Shown here: piece after piece, positions 7,964 to 16,227 of the stretch
How the letters are laid out: every line of letters begins with the position of its first letter
How positions within the stretch are numbered: the stretch's first letter is position 1
Assembly: GCF_030816965.1 (NCBI RefSeq)
Contig: NZ_JAUSYQ010000002.1
Coordinates: forward strand, 6,314,001-6,378,000
Direction of reading: 5' to 3'
Length of the DNA: 64,000 nucleotides
Origin: Streptomyces canus
Lineage (GTDB): Bacteria; Actinomycetota; Actinomycetes; Streptomycetales; Streptomycetaceae
Notes under the pieces: model-generated
Seen by the model: only the letters and a program-made list of their open reading frames with translations
What the model was told of the DNA's origin: nothing
Database searches by the model: none
Made by a program: the position numbers and the translations under genes

Positions 7964-9490
7964 TCACCAGGCGCCCCGGCGGACCAGGTGGCGGCGGAGC
8001 TTGCCGGTCGGGGTGCGGGGGAGCGACGGGACGAGGCTCACGCTTCTGGGCACCTTGAAGGCGGCCAGCTGTGCGCGGGCCAGGCCGAGGAGGTCCTCCT
8101 GGAGACTTCCGTCGGGGACCGGGGCGACGGAGACGACGAACGCCCGAAGCCGGCCGACCCCCCTCCCGTCGGTGACGGCCACGACCGCGACCTCCTTCAC
8201 CGCCGGGTGGGTGCGCAGTACGGCCTCCACCTCCAGCGGGGAGACGGTGATGCCGCCGACCATCTCCATGTCGTCGGCGCGGCCCAGGTGCCGGTAGGTG
8301 CCGTCGGCTTCGCGGACCGCCCGGTCATGGGTGGCCAGCCAGCCACCGACCAGGGTGCGTTCGGTCTCCTCGGGCCGGTTGAGATACCCGGGGGTCACCG
8401 TCGGGCCGCGCACCCACAGCTCGCCCTCCGTGCCGTCCGGGACCGGGTGGCCGGCGCGGTCACGCAGCTCCACCTCGAAGCCGGGCACGGGGCGCCCGAC
8501 GGTGCCCGGACGGTTGTGGCCGAAGCTGTTGGCGCAGAAGGCGTGACCGGCCTCGGTGGAGCCGATCTGTTCCAGCACCGGCGCACCGAGCAGCTCGGTG
8601 ATCTGTCCGCCGAGGCCCTCCGGCAGGCCCTCGCCGGCCGACACCGCGGCCCGCACCGAGGCGAAGCAGGCCTCGTGCCCGCTGCCCCGGTCGGCCACCA
8701 GCGCGGCGTACGCGGACGGCACGGAGTACAGCAGGGTCACCCGGTGCCGGGCGACGAGCTCGTCCACGGCGGCCGGGGTCGGGCGCCGGTCCACGAGCAC
8801 GGCGGCGGAGCCGGAGAAGAGCGGGAAGACGAAGGCGTTGCCGAAGCCGTAGGCGAAGTACAGCTTCGACACCGACAGGGTGACGTCGTCCTGGCCGACC
8901 CGCAGCAGCCGCCGGCCGATGAGGTCGTGGTACGCCTTCGGGTCGCCGTGCGTGTGCACGACCCCCTTGGGACGGCCCGTGGTGCCCGACGTGTACTGGA
9001 CGTACAACGGCGTGTGCGCGTCGACCGGGTGGGCGGGGGCCGGCTCGGCGGAGGCGGTGAGCGCGAGCAGCTGGTCGGCACCGAGCCGGGGCCGCTCGGC
9101 GAACCGGTCCTCCAGACCCGGCCCCGTCACACACAGCGCGACGTCGGCGTCCGCGGCCATGAACGCGTGGTCGGCCGCGTGGAGTTCGGGGTTGACGAGG
9201 ACGGCGACGGCGCCGAGGCGCGCGACGGCGAGGAAGGCCGTCACCCAGGCGATCCCGTCCGGCAACGCCAGCACCACCCGGTCACCCGGCCTGATGCCAT
9301 GACCGGCGAGCACGGTGGCCGCCCGGGCCGCGAGCGCGTGCACCTCGCCGTGGGTCCAGACCCGGTGGCCCTGATGGAACGCGGGCCGGTCCACCCAGCC
9401 GCGCCGCTCGGCGAGATCGGCGAGCTGAGCGGCGAGATTGCCGGGGGCGTCGAAGCCGGCCGAGGACAGCACGGGCTGCGCAGTCGTCAT
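7964..9490 (-). CDS. Benzoate-CoA ligase family protein, candidate aminobenzoate/hydroxybenzoate-activating enzyme
   Basis: This is a 508-residue adenylate-forming ligase with the P-loop YTSGTTGRPKGVVH at residues 166-179, SKLYFAYGFGN at 208-218, IGSTEAGHAF, and the C-terminal lysine in TPTGKLRRH (Lys497). The KLYFAYGFGN block followed by a GSAAVL strand is characteristic of benzoate- and 4-hydroxybenzoate-CoA ligases and not of fatty acyl-CoA synthetases. It therefore most likely loads an aryl carboxylate, and p-aminobenzoate made by the neighbouring PabAB and PabC-like enzymes is the obvious candidate. The ATG at 9488-9490 overlaps the pabAB stop (ATGA), implying translational coupling and similar protein levels. 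Confidence 0.85.
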   Translation of the reverse strand: MTTAQPVLSSAGFDAPGNLAAQLADLAERRGWVDRPAFHQGHRVWTHGEVHALAARAATVLAGHGIRPGDRVVLALPDGIAWVTAFLAVARLGAVAVLVNPELHAADHAFMAADADVALCVTGPGLEDRFAERPRLGADQLLALTASAEPAPAHPVDAHTPLYVQYTSGTTGRPKGVVHTHGDPKAYHDLIGRRLLRVGQDDVTLSVSKLYFAYGFGNAFVFPLFSGSAAVLVDRRPTPAAVDELVARHRVTLLYSVPSAYAALVADRGSGHEACFASVRAAVSAGEGLPEGLGGQITELLGAPVLEQIGSTEAGHAFCANSFGHNRPGTVGRPVPGFEVELRDRAGHPVPDGTEGELWVRGPTVTPGYLNRPEETERTLVGGWLATHDRAVREADGTYRHLGRADDMEMVGGITVSPLEVEAVLRTHPAVKEVAVVAVTDGRGVGRLRAFVVSVAPVPDGSLQEDLLGLARAQLAAFKVPRSVSLVPSLPRTPTGKLRRHLVRRGAW

Positions 9491-11709
9491 CGGACCGGCT
9501 CCTCGGTGGCCGTGTGCCCTCCGCGGGCGTCGGCGCGGACGGCTGTGTGCCGCCGCTGCTCCGCTGTCCGCTCCGCGGTGTGCAGGTGCAGGGCCCTCAT
9601 CTGCGCCGCCGTCTTCAGCAGCATCTCGTCGTACTCGGCGACCGGATCGGAGTCGAGGACGATCGCGCCTCCGGTGCCCAGCTGCATCAGCCCGTCGGCG
9701 AACACGGCCGTACGGATGACGATGTTGAGATCCGCGCCCCCGCCGCACCCGAGATAGCCCAGGGCGCCGGAGTAGACCCCGCGGGCCTCGGTCTCCATGG
9801 AGTCGATGATCTCCATCGTGCGCAGCTTCGGTGCCCCGGTCATCGAGCCACCGGGAAAACAGGCCCGCACGCACTCCACCGCGTCGGTCCCCTCCCGCAG
9901 CCGCCCCTCCACGGTCGACACGAGCTGATGCACGGTCGCGTACGTCTCCGTGGCCATCAGCCGGGTCACCCGCACCGACCCGGTCCGGCACACCCGCCCC
10001 AGGTCGTTGCGGAGCAGGTCGACGATCATCAGGTTCTCGGCGCGCGTCTTGGCATCCGACGCCAGTGCGTCCCGCAGGCGGGCGTCCTCCTCCGGCCCGG
10101 CCCCGCGCGGCGCGGTGCCCTTGATGGGCCGGGCCTCGGCGATCCCGTCCCGGGTGATCCGCAGGAACCGCTCGGGGGAGGAACCGGCCACGTCGACGTC
10201 CCCGAACCTCAGGAACGCCGCGTAGGGGGCCGGGTTGACCCGGCGCAACACCCGATAGAACTCGTACGCGTCCGGCGGAGCGGGTAACCGGGCCGCGTTC
10301 GTCAGACAGACCTCGTAGCTCGTGCCCGCCCGCAACTCGCGTCCACAGGACTCGATGTCGGCGAGATAGGTCGCCCGGTCCCGCACCAGCCAGGGCTCGG
10401 CTGCACCGAGGTCGGGGTCGGCGGGGCCGGTGGGTGTCGGCAGCGCGGGTGCCCCCGTCGGGTCCGGCTCGGTGGCGACGAAGGTCAGCTGGGCCAGCGT
10501 GCTCTCCAGCCAGTCCTCTGCCTCCCGCGCGGCCTGCGGGGTGTCCTCGGCCACGCAGACCGCGTAGGTGACCCTCTTCAGATGGTCCACGGCGATCAAC
10601 CGGTCGGCGAACAGCCAGCACGCGTCCGGGGCGTCGGAGGTATGCCGGTTGGGTGAGCCGCAGTCGGCCTTCATCTCGTAGCCGAAGTAGCCGACATAGC
10701 CGCCGGTGAAGTCGAAGGGCAGCCCGGCGCCGTCCACCCGGCGGCTCGTCAACTGCCGTCCCAGATAGTCGAAGACGCTCGCCGCGACCTTCCTCGTCGG
10801 CCGCCCGGCCCGCTCGATCTCGCACTTTCCGCTCTCGACGTCGTACCGGACGAACTCCGCGAGCGGACCGCTGTCGTCACCGAAGAACGAGAACCGCGAC
10901 CGCCCGTCCTCGACCAGCGCACTGTCCAGCCAGAACGCCCGCTTCGACGCCGCGTACATCCGGGTGAAGGCGGCCTCGGTGTCGACCGCGCCGGCGATGC
11001 GCCGCGTGTGCAGACGGTAGGCGGGCGCGGCCGGCCGGGGGCGCGGGACGATCCGCGAAGGCCGGGGGATCACCGCTTCGGGCGGAGGCACCGCGGTGTT
11101 CTTCGTACGCGGTCTGCGAGCCCGTCCCGCCGTGAGATTACGGAAGTTGACGAGCATGCGGTGGCCGTAGTCGGTGAGTACGGACTCCGGATGGAACTGC
11201 ACGCCCCACACCGGCCGGCTGCGGTGCCTGAGCCCCATCAGCACGCCGTCCTCGGCCCACGCGGTGGCCTCCAGCGCCTGCGGGAGCGGCTCGGACACGG
11301 CCAGCGAGTGGTAGCGGACCGCGGTGAAGTCCTGCGGCAGCCCCCGGAACAGGTCCCGTCCGTCGTGCCGGACCGTCGACAAATGACCGTGCCGCGGCTC
11401 CGGGGCGGCTCCCACCAGGCCCCCCTCGCCGAGTGCGATGCCCTGGTGTCCCAGGCAGACGCCCAGCACGGGGATCGACGCCTCGGCGAGCACGGCGGCG
11501 CTCAGTCCGAAGTCGCGCGGCTCGGCCGGGTGCCCGGGTCCTGGCGAGACCACGACATTGTCGAATCCCGCGAGGTAGGCCCCGAGATCGGGAAGGGCGC
11601 CGACCGCGTCATTGAGGACGACGACCGGTTCCTCGCCGTTGACCTCGGCGACCAGCTGGAACAGGTTGTACGTGTACGAGTCGTAATTGTCGATGAGCAG
11701 GGTCTTCAC
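9487..11709 (-). CDS. pabAB: Fused aminodeoxychorismate synthase (glutamine amidotransferase + chorismate-binding domain)
   Basis: This is a 740-residue two-domain fusion. Residues 1-195 are a class I glutamine amidotransferase with nucleophile Cys85 in GVCLGHQG and His173/Glu175 in FHPES. Residues from about 235 onward form a chorismate-binding domain with GSSPERFL, then PIKGT with Lys530, NLMIVDLLRNDLGRV, PGGSMTGAPK and IVIRTA. The lysine in PIKGT is the nucleophile specific to PabB; anthranilate synthases have Ala there (PIAGT). The product should therefore be 4-amino-4-deoxychorismate. Fused PabAB proteins are common in Streptomyces antibiotic clusters that divert chorismate to p-aminobenzoate. 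The GTG start at 11707-11709 has a strong GGGAGGTG ribosome site. It is the second gene of the operon. Confidence 0.93.
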   Translation of the reverse strand: MKTLLIDNYDSYTYNLFQLVAEVNGEEPVVVLNDAVGALPDLGAYLAGFDNVVVSPGPGHPAEPRDFGLSAAVLAEASIPVLGVCLGHQGIALGEGGLVGAAPEPRHGHLSTVRHDGRDLFRGLPQDFTAVRYHSLAVSEPLPQALEATAWAEDGVLMGLRHRSRPVWGVQFHPESVLTDYGHRMLVNFRNLTAGRARRPRTKNTAVPPPEAVIPRPSRIVPRPRPAAPAYRLHTRRIAGAVDTEAAFTRMYAASKRAFWLDSALVEDGRSRFSFFGDDSGPLAEFVRYDVESGKCEIERAGRPTRKVAASVFDYLGRQLTSRRVDGAGLPFDFTGGYVGYFGYEMKADCGSPNRHTSDAPDACWLFADRLIAVDHLKRVTYAVCVAEDTPQAAREAEDWLESTLAQLTFVATEPDPTGAPALPTPTGPADPDLGAAEPWLVRDRATYLADIESCGRELRAGTSYEVCLTNAARLPAPPDAYEFYRVLRRVNPAPYAAFLRFGDVDVAGSSPERFLRITRDGIAEARPIKGTAPRGAGPEEDARLRDALASDAKTRAENLMIVDLLRNDLGRVCRTGSVRVTRLMATETYATVHQLVSTVEGRLREGTDAVECVRACFPGGSMTGAPKLRTMEIIDSMETEARGVYSGALGYLGCGGGADLNIVIRTAVFADGLMQLGTGGAIVLDSDPVAEYDEMLLKTAAQMRALHLHTAERTAEQRRHTAVRADARGGHTATEEPVR

Positions 11710-11738
11710 CCGCCCACCTCCCTCGGTTCGTGCCGGAC

Positions 11739-12317
11739 CTATGCGGTCCGTCTTTTGTGCCGTCCGCGAAGGGCCTGGAGCGGCGGATACAGCCATTTCC
11801 TGAGGAAACGCTGAAGCCGGGGCATGAGAATCCAGGTGACGAGAGCCGTCACACACAGGCACAACAGCAGAGTGCGGACAAGCGGATTGAGTCCGCCGAG
11901 ATAAGGAAGAACGATCAGATTGAACATGAGCACCGGCGGAAAAACCGCGCTCATGTTCACGAACCACAGTTTCCATTTCGCCGGCGGGGCGGGCGGCTTC
12001 GGTGTGGTGGTCTGTGATTCGAACCACATCTTGGAGCCCCGCACGCTTCTGCGCTCCGTCTGCCGGGCGAACCCCGCCGCCCGGTGGTCCCACTGGGTCC
12101 GGGCGCGGGAATCCTCCCAGGCCCGGGCCGTTCCCTCGCTGGCGAAGCGATAGACCACATGCCACTCCGCCTCTTGGTCGACAAGGACGCCACCTCCAAG
12201 AAAGCCCGGCTGCTGTGCACTCGCGGCCAACATGGCCCACCCCCAGGAATGGAAGTCGGCCTCACGGCCCGGCACCACGTGATAGGCCACGGTGACGGTG
12301 ACGGGATTACTGCTCAC
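11739..12317 (-). CDS. Membrane-anchored antibiotic-biosynthesis-monooxygenase (ABM) domain protein
   Basis: This is a 192-residue protein. Residues 6-95 look like the ferredoxin-like ABM fold (VTVAYHVVPGREADFHSWGWAM, GFLGGGVLVDQ, WHVVYRFASEGTARAW). A Pro/Lys-rich linker follows, then two hydrophobic helices near residues 115-137 and 145-166 and a basic tail ending HKRRTA. ABM domains perform cofactor-free oxidation or simply scaffold. Membrane-tethered versions like this are found as small accessory proteins. The GTG start at 12315-12317 is the first gene of the operon, 29 bases ahead of pabAB. A role in the pathway is inferred only from position. Confidence 0.75.
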   Translation of the reverse strand: MSSNPVTVTVAYHVVPGREADFHSWGWAMLAASAQQPGFLGGGVLVDQEAEWHVVYRFASEGTARAWEDSRARTQWDHRAAGFARQTERRSVRGSKMWFESQTTTPKPPAPPAKWKLWFVNMSAVFPPVLMFNLIVLPYLGGLNPLVRTLLLCLCVTALVTWILMPRLQRFLRKWLYPPLQALRGRHKRRTA

Positions 12318-12460
12318 GCCGTCGTATACGCAGGGCCTTCACAGCACGTTCAAATCTTCAACGAAGCTTTTTCGTTGTCCGGATCGTGACTCTTTATCGG
12401 CCTTTCGGTCGGCATGACTCATTCTGTCGAGCTGTGCCGGAAGTGACTTGAGCAATCCCT
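12318..12460 (-). promoter_or_regulatory. Leader/promoter region of the p-aminobenzoate-type operon with a hairpin
   Basis: This AT-richer 143-base gap precedes the operon. It contains a perfect 7-bp inverted repeat CAACGAA(GCTTT)TTCGTTG at 12359-12377 that could be an operator, an attenuator stem or a weak terminator for the upstream exporter gene. No convincing -35/-10 pair was recognised. A short open frame on the minus strand (ATG at 12413-12415, ending at 12339) has codon use unlike the neighbours and no ribosome site, and is not called. Confidence 0.4.
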
Positions 12461-13336
12461 TTACGCAATTCGGGAAGGAGAATGCGGAGCGGAACGCTCC
12501 GGGGCCTCCCCGAACCTGGCCAGCGCCAACGCCCCCGCGACGGCCACGGCGAAACCCAGCACCGCCACCCATGCCAGCCCCTCCCGGGTGCGGTCCCCGA
12601 GCCACACCACCCCCACCAGCGCCGGCCCGATCGTCTCCCCGATCACCATCCCGGCCGTCGCCGTGGTCACCGACCCCCGCTGCAGCGCCGAGGTCAGCGA
12701 CAGAAAGGCCGCACCGCCGCCCACGAGGAGTGCGTACGTCGCCGGGTTGGCCAACAGCGCCGACGGCGCGAGCGAGTCGATGAGGCGCACCGCCACCTCG
12801 ACCACCCCGAACCCGAACCCGGCCCCCAGCCCGAGCGCCAACGCCCGTCCCCGCTCCGGCAGTCGCCCACCCAGCAGCGCGAGCCCCAGCACGGCCAGCG
12901 CCGTCCCGAGCATCGCGTACTTCAAGGCCGACGGCCCGCCCTGGTCGCCCTCCGTCCCGGACGCGATCCCCAGCAGCGCCATCCCCGCGCACACCACCCC
13001 GACGGCACCCCACTCGCCCGCGCTCAGCCGAACCCGCAGCAGCCGCGCCGACACCACCGCGGTCACCGCGAGACTCGACGCGAGCGCCGCGCCCACCGCG
13101 TAGATCGGGACCGACCACAACGCGGCGATCTGCAGCAGGAACCCCACCCCGTCCAGCGCCAGCCCCGCCAGATACCGCCACTGCCGCACCGCCCCCAGGA
13201 ACAGCGTCACCGCGAACGCCGTCCCCTCGCCGTCGCGACCGCCCGTGTCCGCCGCGCGCGCCGCCATCGCCTGCAGCACGGTGGCCGTCCCGAAACACAC
13301 GGAGGCACCCAGAGCACACACCATTCCAAAGAGCAC
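12461..13336 (-). CDS. EamA/DMT-superfamily membrane transporter
   Basis: This is a 291-residue integral membrane protein with about nine to ten hydrophobic segments in two repeats, typical of drug/metabolite transporters (start LFGMVCALGASVCFGTATVLQAMAA, second half ALALGLGAGFGFGVVEV, MVIGETIGPALVGVVWLGD). DMT proteins move small metabolites across the cytoplasmic membrane, mostly outward. The GTG start at 13334-13336 is preceded by AAGG. It reads in the same direction as the aryl-acid operon 143 bases downstream, so it could export the product, but it may be an independent housekeeping gene. It has no lineage-specific feature that reveals the substrate. Confidence 0.85.
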   Translation of the reverse strand: MLFGMVCALGASVCFGTATVLQAMAARAADTGGRDGEGTAFAVTLFLGAVRQWRYLAGLALDGVGFLLQIAALWSVPIYAVGAALASSLAVTAVVSARLLRVRLSAGEWGAVGVVCAGMALLGIASGTEGDQGGPSALKYAMLGTALAVLGLALLGGRLPERGRALALGLGAGFGFGVVEVAVRLIDSLAPSALLANPATYALLVGGGAAFLSLTSALQRGSVTTATAGMVIGETIGPALVGVVWLGDRTREGLAWVAVLGFAVAVAGALALARFGEAPERSAPHSPSRIA

Positions 13337-13463
13337 GAAGTGACCTTAGGGGAGGTGGTGAGGGGTGGGTTGGTTTCGGACCAGCTCTCACTGATCTCCA
13401 ACTGTCCGCCGGACACGAGCCGTATCCCCCAGGCCGTGTCCGCGAGCGGCCGGCGAAAACGCG

Positions 13464-13492
13464 TTGTCGCACCCCGTCGGATCGCGTTACGG
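13464..13492 (+). promoter_or_regulatory. Candidate housekeeping-type promoter for the LLM oxidoreductase gene
   Basis: TTGTCG at 13464-13469 and TTACGG at 13487-13492 are separated by 17 bases, a plausible -35/-10 pair in the 298-base divergent region between the transporter and the oxidoreductase. The leader would be about 135 bases. Nothing else is recognised in this divergent region. Confidence 0.4.
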
Positions 13493-13634
13493 TCGGCGCA
13501 CTCTGACGCACACGCTCTCTGGAACCATCGCCGCAGTACGGGAGCAGGTCCGCGCGCAGCGCGCGGCACCACGGAGGGGCGGCACCGGATCCGGCCGACC
13601 GGCCGATCTCGTACGCCCTCCGGAGGACACTCCC

Positions 13635-14486
13635 ATGAACATCGGCCTCGGCCTCCCCATCGACGACCCCGCCCAGCTGCTCACCTGGGCCCGGCGCGCC
13701 GACGCGAGCCCCTTCAGCACCCTCGGCCTGCTCGACCGCCTCGTCTACGACAACCCCGAGCCCCTCGTCACCCTTGCGATCCTCGCCGGCGCCACGTCCC
13801 GCATCCGCGTCCAGACCGAGGTACTGATCGCACCTCTCCACAACACCGCCCTGCTCGCCAAGCAGACCGCGACCCTCGACCGCCTCTCCGGCGGCCGCTT
13901 CACGCTCGGCATCGGTGTCGGAGGCCGCGAGGACGACTGCCTGGCCGCCGGCACCGACCTCCACCGCCGAGGCCGCCGCCTCGACGAACAGATGACCCTG
14001 CTGCGCCGCGCCTGGTCCGGCGAGCCGTACGGCGAGGGCATCGGCCCCCTCGGCCCCACCCCCGCCACCCCCGGTGGCCCGGAGGTCCTGTTCGGCGGCT
14101 TCGCCCCCGCTGCCCTCGAACGCGTCGGCCGCTTCGGCGACGGCTTCCTCGGCGCCGCCCTGCCGCCCTCCTTCATGTCCAACCTGTTCCGCGCCGCCGA
14201 AACGGCCTGGCAGAAACACGACCGCGCCGGCCACCCCCGTCTGGTCGCCCAGGCGAACGTCGCTCTCGGCCCCGACGACACCCTGGACCGGGCCCGCCGC
14301 AACCTCCGCGACTACTACGCCTTCAGCGGCCACGTCGAGTACATGGAGGCCGGCCTGCTCACCACACCGCGGCATATCCGCGAGGCCGCCGACGCCTACG
14401 TCGGCATCGGGGCCGACGAGGTGATGCTCTACTGCTGGGCCTCGGACGCCGACCAGGTCGACCGCCTCGCCGACGTGCTGTTCTGA
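13635..14486 (+). CDS. LLM-class (luciferase-like) flavin-dependent oxidoreductase
   Basis: This is a 283-residue TIM-barrel protein of the bacterial luciferase/F420-dependent family. It opens with MNIGLGLPIDDPAQLLTWAR, continues with ASPFSTLGLLDRL, the strand IRVQTEVLIAPLHNTALLAK and the family signature TLDRLSGGRFTLGIGVGGRE. It ends normally. Members use FMN or F420 to oxidise or reduce small organic substrates. The ATG at 13635 follows GGAGG at 13622-13626. The frame stays open upstream, but that stretch has no homology. In Streptomyces many such proteins are F420-dependent; the cofactor cannot be assigned here. A hairpin terminator follows at 14503-14541. Confidence 0.88.
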   Translation: MNIGLGLPIDDPAQLLTWARRADASPFSTLGLLDRLVYDNPEPLVTLAILAGATSRIRVQTEVLIAPLHNTALLAKQTATLDRLSGGRFTLGIGVGGREDDCLAAGTDLHRRGRRLDEQMTLLRRAWSGEPYGEGIGPLGPTPATPGGPEVLFGGFAPAALERVGRFGDGFLGAALPPSFMSNLFRAAETAWQKHDRAGHPRLVAQANVALGPDDTLDRARRNLRDYYAFSGHVEYMEAGLLTTPRHIREAADAYVGIGADEVMLYCWASDADQVDRLADVLF

Positions 14487-14502
14487 CGTCCTGCACCGCC
14501 CA

Positions 14503-14541
14503 GGCTTCGAGGCCCGCGGCCCATGTCCCGGCCTCGAAGCC
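14503..14541 (+). terminator. Hairpin terminator after the LLM oxidoreductase gene
   Basis: A perfect 12-bp inverted repeat, GGCTTCGAGGCC (14503-14514) and GGCCTCGAAGCC (14530-14541), has a 15-base loop and starts 17 bases after the stop codon. It lacks a T-run, which is usual in Streptomyces. It isolates the riboswitch-controlled gene downstream. Confidence 0.75.
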
Positions 14542-14597
14542 GTCGCTCGTATGGTGGACGCCGCACCGGGGCCGTTCTCCGTGCCCGGTAGGCTGGC

Positions 14598-14684
14598 CGA
14601 CAGGCCGTGACTGGCGCGCTGGGATGGGACGGACCATCGGGGAGCGGCCTGTGAGTGACCAAGTGCCGTGCGCCTGGGCCGAAC
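14598..14684 (+). promoter_or_regulatory. ZTP (pfl) riboswitch upstream of glyA
   Basis: The RNA carries the conserved pfl elements in order. A P1 arm CAGGCCG (14601-14607) pairs with CGGCCTG (14645-14651). GTGACTGGCG (14607-14616) lies inside P1, a GATGG/CCATC arm closes P2 (14623-14637), CGGGGAG follows (14638-14644), and the distal CCGTGCGCCTGGGC (14665-14678) completes the second hairpin. This order and wording match the published pfl consensus, whose natural ligand is ZTP/ZMP (AICAR phosphate), a signal of 10-formyl-THF shortage. The regulated gene is glyA, a classic ZTP-riboswitch target because SHMT feeds the one-carbon pool. Its 3' end is about 44 bases before the start codon, fitting control of translation or early termination. 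Confidence 0.85.
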
Positions 14685-14727
14685 CGTGATCCGTGACCGC
14701 TTCAAGCCACGCAGCCCGGAGGCCGCC

Positions 14728-16179
14728 ATGTCAGAGCAGCAGCCCCTGTCCACCGAGTCCACGGCCTTCCGCGCCGCCCTCGACGTGATCCGCGCCGTCG
14801 AGCCGCGCGTCGCCGACGCCATCGGCCAGGAGGTCCACGACCAGCGCGAGATGCTCAAGCTGATCGCCTCCGAGAACTACGCCTCCCCGGCCACCCTCCT
14901 CGCGATGGGCAACTGGTTCAGCGACAAGTACGCCGAGGGCACCGTCGGCCGCCGCTTCTACGCCGGCTGTCGCAACGTCGACACCGTCGAGTCCCTGGCC
15001 GCCGAGCACGCCAAGGAGCTCTTCGGCGCCCGGCACGCCTATGTCCAGCCGCACTCCGGCATCGACGCCAACCTCGTCGCCTTCTGGTCCGTCCTCGCCC
15101 AGCGTGTCGAGGTCCCCGCCCTGGAGAAGGCCGGCGTCCGCCAGGTCAACGACCTCTCCGACGCCGACTGGGCCGAGCTCCGCCAGGCGTTCGGCAACCA
15201 GCGCATGCTCGGTATGTCCCTGGACGCCGGCGGCCACCTCACCCACGGCTTCCGACCCAACATCTCGGGCAAGATGTTCGACCAGCGCTCCTACGGCACC
15301 GACCCCTCCACCGGTCTGGTCGACTACGACGCGCTGCGCGCCTCGGCCCGTGAGTTCAAGCCGCTGATCATCGTCGCCGGCTACTCGGCCTACCCCCGTC
15401 TGGTGAACTTCCGGATCATGCGCGAGATCGCCGACGAGGTCGGCGCCACGCTCATGGTCGACATGGCGCACTTCGCCGGTCTCGTCGCCGGCAAGGTTCT
15501 CACCGGCGACTTCGACCCGGTCCCGCACGCCCAGATCGTCACCACCACCACCCACAAGTCGCTGCGCGGCCCGCGCGGCGGCATGGTGCTGTGCGACGAC
15601 TCCCTCAAGGACCAGGTCGACCGCGGCTGCCCGATGGTCCTCGGCGGCCCCCTCCCGCACGTCATGGCCGCCAAGGCCGTCGCCCTCGCCGAGGCACGTC
15701 AGCCCTCCTTCCAGGACTACGCCCAGCGGATCGTCGACAACTCCCGCGCCCTGGCCGAGGGCCTGATGCGCCGCGGCGCCACCCTGGTCACCGGCGGCAC
15801 CGACAACCACCTCAACCTGATCGACGTCGCCACCTCCTACGGCCTCACCGGCCGACAGGCCGAGGCCGCCCTGCTCGAGTCGGGCATCGTCACCAACCGC
15901 AACGCCATCCCGGCCGACCCCAACGGCGCCTGGTACACCTCCGGCATCCGCATCGGCACCCCGGCCCTGACCACCCGTGGCCTGGGCACCGCCGAGATGG
16001 ACGAGGTCGCCGGTCTCATCGACCGCGTCCTCACCACCACGGAGTCCGGCACCACCAAGTCGGGAGCGCCCTCCAAGGCCCAGCACGTCCTGGACCCGAA
16101 GGTCGCGGACGAGATCTCCCACCGGGCGACCGACCTCGTGGCCGGCTTCCCGCTGTACCCGGAGATCGACCTCGGCTGA
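14728..16179 (+). CDS. glyA: Serine hydroxymethyltransferase
   Basis: This is a 483-residue PLP enzyme converting serine and tetrahydrofolate to glycine and 5,10-methylene-THF. Visible signatures are [15 protein letters not shown], the [16 protein letters not shown] region, [13 protein letters not shown], and the PLP-lysine segment [19 protein letters not shown]. It is longer than the 415-435-residue enzyme of most bacteria because of insertions around [19 protein letters not shown] and [10 protein letters not shown]. Such a longer form is known from actinomycetes. The ATG at 14728 follows CCCGGAGG and the ZTP riboswitch. A longer reading frame begins at 14668, inside the riboswitch, and was rejected. 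No gene is fused downstream. Confidence 0.95.
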   Translation: MSEQQPLSTESTAFRAALDVIRAVEPRVADAIGQEVHDQREMLKLIASENYASPATLLAMGNWFSDKYAEGTVGRRFYAGCRNVDTVESLAAEHAKELFGARHAYVQPHSGIDANLVAFWSVLAQRVEVPALEKAGVRQVNDLSDADWAELRQAFGNQRMLGMSLDAGGHLTHGFRPNISGKMFDQRSYGTDPSTGLVDYDALRASAREFKPLIIVAGYSAYPRLVNFRIMREIADEVGATLMVDMAHFAGLVAGKVLTGDFDPVPHAQIVTTTTHKSLRGPRGGMVLCDDSLKDQVDRGCPMVLGGPLPHVMAAKAVALAEARQPSFQDYAQRIVDNSRALAEGLMRRGATLVTGGTDNHLNLIDVATSYGLTGRQAEAALLESGIVTNRNAIPADPNGAWYTSGIRIGTPALTTRGLGTAEMDEVAGLIDRVLTTTESGTTKSGAPSKAQHVLDPKVADEISHRATDLVAGFPLYPEIDLG

Positions 16180-16227
16180 TCCGCGTCCTCTCTCGTCCTC
16201 TCTTGAGTTGTCAAAGACCGGTGACTC

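Noticed and set aside
6320..9757. Plus-strand open frame of more than 1,100 codons through both ligase genes
   Set aside because: It is the complement of two genes with complete ANL motifs; composition is biased (Gly/Arg/His/Val) and no domain is seen.
12339..12415. Short minus-strand frame ahead of the aryl-acid operon as a leader peptide (MSHADRKADKES...)
   Set aside because: No ribosome site, AT-rich third positions unlike the genome, and no run of regulatory codons.
14668..14727. Extended N-terminus of glyA starting at 14668
   Set aside because: The extension lies inside the riboswitch and has no homology; the ATG at 14728 has a good ribosome site.
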